From NCBI GenBank assembly GCA_004524595.1, contig SDOA01000137.1, positions 1-9,871 on the forward strand: a stretch of 9,871 bases of DNA, in the 5' to 3' direction. Origin of the DNA: Candidatus Thorarchaeota archaeon (lineage in GTDB: Archaea; Asgardarchaeota; Thorarchaeia; Thorarchaeales; Thorarchaeaceae). The stretch's first letter is position 1, and each line of letters opens with the position of its first letter. Below the pieces are notes generated by a model. It did no database searches. It was not told the origin of the DNA and worked only from the letters and a program-made list of their open reading frames with translations. The translations under genes were made by a program, and so were the position numbers. This document shows, one piece after another, positions 6,161 to 9,871 of the stretch.

Positions 6161-7360
6161 ATGAAACTCAACATCACTCCACGCGCAGCTGACCTGAAAT
6201 ATGCGATTAGAGACATTGTTACAATTGCAAGACAGTACCAAAAACAAACTGGTGAGAAACCGCTCTACCTCAACATTGGAGACCCTATAGCTTATGATTG
6301 GAAGACTCCTCAGTTCATGGTAGATGCACTCTGCAAAGCAGCCCAAGATGGATGGAATGGATACTCACCATCTGAGGGAGAACCAAAGCTTAGAGAGGCA
6401 GCTGCGGAGAAAGAGAAGCGAGTTAATGGAATCGATGTAGACCCCAATCGAATGATTGTGACTGCAGGAGTTTCAGAAGCAATTCAATTCCTTACAGGAG
6501 CCTTGATAGATAATGGCTCTGAGTTGCTTCTCCCTGGCCCAAGTTATCCACCCTATATCTCATATGTCAAATTCTTTGGCGGCAAGCCCATAGCATATAG
6601 AACAGTTGAGGAAGATGACTGGAATCCAGACACAGATGACCTTAGGAAAAAGATTACTGAAAGAAGTGTGGCAATCCTTGTCATCAACCCGAATAATCCT
6701 ACAGGGTCCGTCTACAACGAGAAGACCCTCAAAGAGATTGTAGATTTGGCAGGAGAGTATGGCCTTCCCCTGATTTCAGATGAGATCTATGACCAGCTGA
6801 CCTATGATGAAAAGCAGATATCCATGGTCCGCATTGCGAAAGATGTTCCTGTCATTGGATTTAACGGTGTCAGTAAGGTATACCTTGCGCCGGGCTGGCG
6901 AGTGGGCTATGTCTATTTTCACGATTCAAATGGTGAACTTGACCCATTGTATGAGGCTATGATGAAACAGGCTAGAATCAGAATATGTTTGAATGCACCA
7001 TCTCAGGTCGCAGCCATAGCAGCTATGCAGAGTGATTGCAGTTATCTTGATGAAACTATGAGGAGAATGCGAGAAAGGAGAGACCTCATTTACAAACGAC
7101 TTAATGAGATTGATTCTGTTTCGACAAGATTACCTGAAGCAGCGTTCTACATCATGCCTAAGATTGACCTAAGAGGAAGATGGGCTGATGACACTGAGTT
7201 CGTAAAGGATGTCTTGAGAGGGACGGGAGTTGTCTTTGTACCGGGCTCAGGATTTGGGGTGGAACATGGCTCAGGCCATTTTAGAAGTGTATTCCTACCC
7301 CCATCAGAGATAATCACAGAAGCCATGGACAGACTAGAGCAGTTCATGTCGAAGCACTAA
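6161..7360 (+). CDS. class I/II pyridoxal-phosphate aminotransferase (alanine/aspartate type)
   Basis: This is a 399-residue cytoplasmic aminotransferase that uses PLP to exchange amino groups between an amino acid and a 2-oxo acid. PLP contacts visible are N179 in NPNNPTG (176-182), D207 and Y210 in SDEIYD (206-211), the Schiff-base lysine K239 in FNGVSKVYLAPGWR and R247 for the phosphate; R375 (HFRSVFLP) should bind the substrate carboxylate. The overall pattern, including GYSPSEGEPKLREA (68-81), is closest to archaeal alanine and broad aromatic/aspartate aminotransferases, so alanine or glutamate-linked transamination is likely but not proven. Length is normal and all key residues are present. 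The ATG at 6161 is preceded by AGGGGT at 6151-6156, a usable but closely spaced SD. It is probably separate from the importer operon upstream and converges on the flavoprotein gene downstream. Confidence 0.9.
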   Translation: MKLNITPRAADLKYAIRDIVTIARQYQKQTGEKPLYLNIGDPIAYDWKTPQFMVDALCKAAQDGWNGYSPSEGEPKLREAAAEKEKRVNGIDVDPNRMIVTAGVSEAIQFLTGALIDNGSELLLPGPSYPPYISYVKFFGGKPIAYRTVEEDDWNPDTDDLRKKITERSVAILVINPNNPTGSVYNEKTLKEIVDLAGEYGLPLISDEIYDQLTYDEKQISMVRIAKDVPVIGFNGVSKVYLAPGWRVGYVYFHDSNGELDPLYEAMMKQARIRICLNAPSQVAAIAAMQSDCSYLDETMRRMRERRDLIYKRLNEIDSVSTRLPEAAFYIMPKIDLRGRWADDTEFVKDVLRGTGVVFVPGSGFGVEHGSGHFRSVFLPPSEIITEAMDRLEQFMSKH

Positions 7361-7442
7361 GTTCGAGAATCATTCAAGAGAATATAGACAAGACTTCTCA
7401 AGGTTTCTGAAGCAACTGGCGCACCAATATATGCTATATGCA

Positions 7443-8960
7443 TTAATGCTGCCTAGTTATTCGAAACTCTCTATCCTCTCTCTTACAGAGGATCTGGATG
7501 ACATTCCTGCCAGTATAGATGCATCCTGGAACACCTCCTCCTGGTAGAACCCATTGACCAGCCATATAGAAGTTATCAAGACCAGGCAGGGTACGGGGAA
7601 TGAGTTCCATAAGCGTCTTCTTGGTCATCAACCAACCCATTGGTGAGCCTCTATGATTCAAGGTGTATCGCCATGAAGTGTATGGTGTTGCTACATCAAT
7701 TACCTCAACTTGTGAGCTGATGCCAGAGTATATCACTTCCAGACGCTCGATGAGTTCCTGTGCAATTCTCTTTTTTTCAGCATTGTATTCTTCACGATTC
7801 TCTCGGAGAGTAGCCCAGTAATCCCATTCAGTTTCCAGCATGATCTGAATTACCGATTTACCAGGTGGAGCATAGACATCACCATAGTTGAGAATCCGAA
7901 GGGGAAGACAAGAGATGGATCTCTCACCATATTCGAATGGTTCTTTCATCATGGACATCGAGAAGGGGACCTCATCCTGGAAGGTCCGAGAAACACCTAA
8001 ACTGACAGCTATCATGGGGTCGTAGGGTCTCCAAGTTCTGTAACGATTTTCTATCCTATCATCTGTATACTGACCATCGAGCATATCAAAGATAGTGCTC
8101 CTTCCATCTGCAGCAGAGATTGTAACGTCAGCTCTATGCTCTGTACCATCTTCGAGTACTATACCAACAGCAGTATCATTTTCAACTAGAATCTTCTTCA
8201 CGGTTGCTTTGTATTGAATCTGACCTCCTAGGGAGAGGTATGTGTTCACTATGGAATTTACGAACTCATGACACCCGCCCTTGAACAGACCCAGCTGCCC
8301 AGCTGCCACAGAAGCTAGAATCATGATAACAAACCAGATGGGACCATCAGATGAGAATAGATTCTTCACTACCATTTGTAGAAAGGGATTCTGCAAATGG
8401 TCCTCAGCGTACGTAGCAGCAGACTTCGAGTACTTGCCAGTGAAATATTTCATGAAACTGCGCATCTGCCACATCTCTTTAATTGATTCAAGACGCCCTT
8501 TTAGTTCGGGAGGGGAGGTACTCATTCCAAGGTCTGTCAATATAGGAGAATTTTTCATCCAGGTGATCTCCTTGATAAGACTACGAATCTCCTTCTCATC
8601 TTCTGGAGCTATCTGAATCAAATCTCGCTCGAGTTTTTCAAGGTCTCTAGAGAAATCGATTGACTTCGTGCCAGTCTCATCAGTGAAGCGAATATATGTC
8701 GTCATATCCTCGATATCATAAGACCCGACTGCACCAATCTCCTTATACACGTCATAGATAGCAGAGCCGGGTTTATGGCATATCAGGAAATGAATACCAC
8801 CATCAATAAGATAATCTCCTCGCTTCCAGACGGCAACCACTCCACCAGGTTTACTGTGATGTTCAAAGATTTGGCTCTCATATCCATTAAGTTGGGCATA
8901 GCACCCAGTCGCCAATCCTGCAAGACCAGCCCCTATAATTATGACCGATCTCGAACTCAT
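7443..8960 (-). CDS. CrtI/RetSat-like FAD-dependent oxidoreductase (phytoene desaturase family)
   Basis: This is a 505-residue flavoprotein. The N-terminus holds the dinucleotide-binding GAGLAGLATG (10-19) with E33 at the end of the second strand to hold the FAD ribose, then KPGG (37-40). The C-terminus has the FAD-closing pattern NFYMAGQWVLPGGGVPG (463-479) typical of carotenoid desaturases, isomerases and retinol saturases, preceded by SWRYTLNHRGSPMGW (429-443). Such enzymes desaturate, saturate or isomerise long isoprenoid or polyene chains at the membrane. No other carotenoid genes (phytoene synthase, lycopene cyclase) are present here, so the substrate could instead be a quinone side chain or another isoprenoid. 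The start overlaps the regulator stop by one base (TAATG), with AGGAG at 8971-8975, 10 nt upstream. It is the second gene of a two-gene operon and converges with the aminotransferase gene across 82 nt. Confidence 0.85.
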   Translation of the reverse strand: MSSRSVIIIGAGLAGLATGCYAQLNGYESQIFEHHSKPGGVVAVWKRGDYLIDGGIHFLICHKPGSAIYDVYKEIGAVGSYDIEDMTTYIRFTDETGTKSIDFSRDLEKLERDLIQIAPEDEKEIRSLIKEITWMKNSPILTDLGMSTSPPELKGRLESIKEMWQMRSFMKYFTGKYSKSAATYAEDHLQNPFLQMVVKNLFSSDGPIWFVIMILASVAAGQLGLFKGGCHEFVNSIVNTYLSLGGQIQYKATVKKILVENDTAVGIVLEDGTEHRADVTISAADGRSTIFDMLDGQYTDDRIENRYRTWRPYDPMIAVSLGVSRTFQDEVPFSMSMMKEPFEYGERSISCLPLRILNYGDVYAPPGKSVIQIMLETEWDYWATLRENREEYNAEKKRIAQELIERLEVIYSGISSQVEVIDVATPYTSWRYTLNHRGSPMGWLMTKKTLMELIPRTLPGLDNFYMAGQWVLPGGGVPGCIYTGRNVIQILCKREDREFRITRQH

Positions 8961-9448
8961 TACACAACATCTCCTTTGTTTGTCTTAATGAGTTCCTCAA
9001 CTGCAATATTCCAAGCATTAGCCATCTCAATTTGATATGAGATAGCTCTGGTTAAGTCAGGGTCTCTCTTCTTTTTCTTGACCTCAAGAGCTAGCAATTT
9101 TTTGATGAATTCTAGATTCACTATCTGCAGTTGTTGAAGCATAGAAATCAGTAGGTTAGATGTAGTGTGTAGACTGTACCTAAATCCTGTCTTGCGCGAC
9201 CCAGTCCGTTCAGCCACTCCATAACTCTCAAGGATCTTTAGTGCTCGATTAACAGATGGAACGGACGTGGGATATTTTGATTCAGGGAATATTTCTCCAA
9301 GACGTTGGGATATATCCCTCTGAGACCACTCTTTCTGTTCTAGAAGTAAGAGACCTTCAATCCAGCCACAATACTCAGGATAACCATATCGGTCATAGGT
9401 CTCTCCTATGATCATCATGAATTCTTTCCTCATATCAGAAGATACCAT
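8960..9448 (-). CDS. GbsR/MarR-like winged-helix transcriptional regulator
   Basis: The protein has 162 residues from the chosen start. A helix with YGYPEYCGWIEGLLLL (about 21-36) leads into a winged helix-turn-helix: WSQRDISQRLGEIF (41-54), a recognition helix TSVPSVNRALKILESYG (61-77) and a basic wing ERTGSRKTGFRYSL (80-93). A long C-terminal helical part (about 96-157) with a KKKKR stretch is probably the dimerisation region. The order matches GbsR/MarR-like regulators. The frame is open to 9583, where the ATG forms an ATGA overlap with the upstream gene, but that site has no SD and the extra 45 residues are unlike a regulator. At 9448 there is a GAGGAT SD (9455-9460) and a TATA-like box just before it, so this start is preferred; Met at 9433 is a less likely alternative. 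It is followed by the CrtI-like gene and probably controls it and itself. Confidence 0.8.
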   Translation of the reverse strand: MVSSDMRKEFMMIIGETYDRYGYPEYCGWIEGLLLLEQKEWSQRDISQRLGEIFPESKYPTSVPSVNRALKILESYGVAERTGSRKTGFRYSLHTTSNLLISMLQQLQIVNLEFIKKLLALEVKKKKRDPDLTRAISYQIEMANAWNIAVEELIKTNKGDVV

Positions 9449-9480
9449 TGTAACATCCTCACTCGTAGTACGTTCAAAAG

Positions 9481-9488
9481 AATTTAAG
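9481..9488 (-). promoter_or_regulatory. TATA-like box of the regulator/oxidoreductase operon
   Basis: The minus strand reads CTTAAATT, centred about 37 nt before the regulator ATG at 9448. Transcription would start near 9459, giving a leader of about 11 nt that carries the GAGGAT SD. The position supports the internal start at 9448 over the longer frame. Confidence 0.45.
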
Positions 9489-9510
9489 TATTTCAGTATT
9501 CTGAAATATT
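9487..9510. promoter_or_regulatory. palindromic operator candidate at the regulator promoter
   Basis: TATTTCAG (9489-9496) and CTGAAATA (9501-9508) are exact reverse complements with a 4-nt spacer TATT. One mismatch further out, the arms extend to 10 bp (9487-9510). The palindrome abuts the TATA-like box on its upstream side, over the TFB recognition element. A dimeric winged-helix protein is expected to bind a site of this size (about 20 bp), and the gene just downstream encodes one, so autoregulation is the simplest reading. Confidence 0.5.
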
Positions 9511-9579
9511 GAAAATGCACAATCGGTGAACTGGGGATAGAATAGATATGGCAACATGGAGAAAATAAGAAGACTCCAA

Positions 9580-9871
9580 TCACTGAAGCTCAGACTTCTT
9601 CTTCTCCATCAACTGAGTAATTTCATTTCGAATCGATCTGGCAACGATCATTGCCATCTCTATCTTTTCGGGCGAAGCTGGTTTGGAACCAACAACAAGC
9701 AGTGAATCATTCAGAATCTTATTTGCCTCATGTTCAATATCAGAGATAGTAGACTCTAGAGCCTGCAATTCAGGAGTCGTGAGTCTCCCTTTTAGAGCCT
9801 CTGCGGCGTCTTTTATCAGACGAGAAGACGAGAGTATTCGCTTCTTTTTGTCAGCAATTGAGTCCCATTCA
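9580..9871 (-). CDS. charged helical protein, C-terminal part (runs off right edge)
   Basis: The minus-strand frame is open from the TGA at 9580-9582 to the window edge, giving 96 residues of C-terminal sequence. A TTG at 9768 is only an internal codon, not a likely start, because the frame continues without a stop beyond it. The visible part is hydrophilic and helical, with many K, E, S and D (for example WDSIADKKKRILSSS near the edge and RSIRNEITQLMEKKK near the end), and probably forms coiled coils. There are no cysteines, no membrane segment and no recognised domain, so I cannot name a function. The gene ends 131 nt before the regulator start; whether transcription reads through is unclear, since the regulator has its own promoter-like elements. 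Confidence 0.65.
   Translation of the reverse strand, partial: EWDSIADKKKRILSSSRLIKDAAEALKGRLTTPELQALESTISDIEHEANKILNDSLLVVGSKPASPEKIEMAMIVARSIRNEITQLMEKKKSELQ

Noticed and set aside
7361..7442. Bidirectional terminator between the converging aminotransferase and flavoprotein genes
   Set aside because: The gap has no strong hairpin or T tract on either strand; repeated ATATGC near 7427-7440 is too short to interpret.
8281..9035. Plus-strand open frames of 111 and 86 codons opposite the flavoprotein and regulator genes
   Set aside because: Both lie antisense to genes with clear motifs and show no independent evidence.
9449..9583. Longer start of the regulator at 9583, in ATGA overlap with the upstream gene
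   Set aside because: No SD precedes it, the added residues do not look like part of a winged-helix protein, and the TATA-like box and palindrome fall inside the extension.

Overview
The window looks archaeal. Several genes have AT-rich TATA-like boxes about 45-60 nt before their start codons, the ABC-operon genes use ATGA start/stop overlaps with clear Shine-Dalgarno (SD) sequences, and the exported proteins carry an uncleaved N-terminal anchor or a single C-terminal-side membrane span instead of a bacterial lipobox. A single-pass membrane protein with a cytoplasmic zinc ribbon, next to a GbsR/MarR-like regulator and a CrtI-type flavoprotein, resembles what I know of Asgard archaea (Thorarchaeota-like). 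That placement is an impression, not a demonstrated assignment. No rRNA, tRNA, CRISPR array, insertion sequence or integrase was recognised.

Layout. Positions 1-546 (minus) hold the first 182 codons of an SLC13/DASS-type permease that runs off the left edge. Positions 797-1141 (minus) encode a small orphan protein with its own TATA-like box. Positions 1369-2163 (minus) encode a secreted-domain/one-helix/zinc-ribbon membrane protein. It diverges from a four-gene plus-strand operon at 2404-6051: a substrate-binding protein, a FecCD/BtuC permease, an ATPase and a class I SAM-dependent methyltransferase. A class I/II PLP aminotransferase follows at 6161-7360 (plus). It converges on a minus-strand pair at 7443-9448, in which a GbsR/MarR-like regulator is transcribed first and a CrtI/RetSat-like FAD oxidoreductase second, joined by a one-base TAATG overlap. 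A coiled-coil-like protein enters from the right edge (9580-9871, minus).

How the genes work together. The 2404-6051 operon has all parts of an importer for a metal chelate (iron-siderophore, haem or corrinoid type). Its last gene is a methyltransferase translationally coupled to the ATPase, which suggests that the methyltransferase modifies the imported ligand or makes the chelator. This is the best candidate in the window for a poorly described system. A T-rich tract after the binding-protein gene may lower transcription of the downstream genes, and an 8-bp inverted repeat just after its TATA-like box could be a repressor site. The regulator/oxidoreductase pair looks like a self-contained, autoregulated unit: a near-perfect palindrome abuts the TATA-like box of the regulator gene. 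No stretch longer than 300 bases lacks a gene; the three main gaps (547-796, 1142-1368, 2164-2403) hold mainly promoter-like AT-rich elements.
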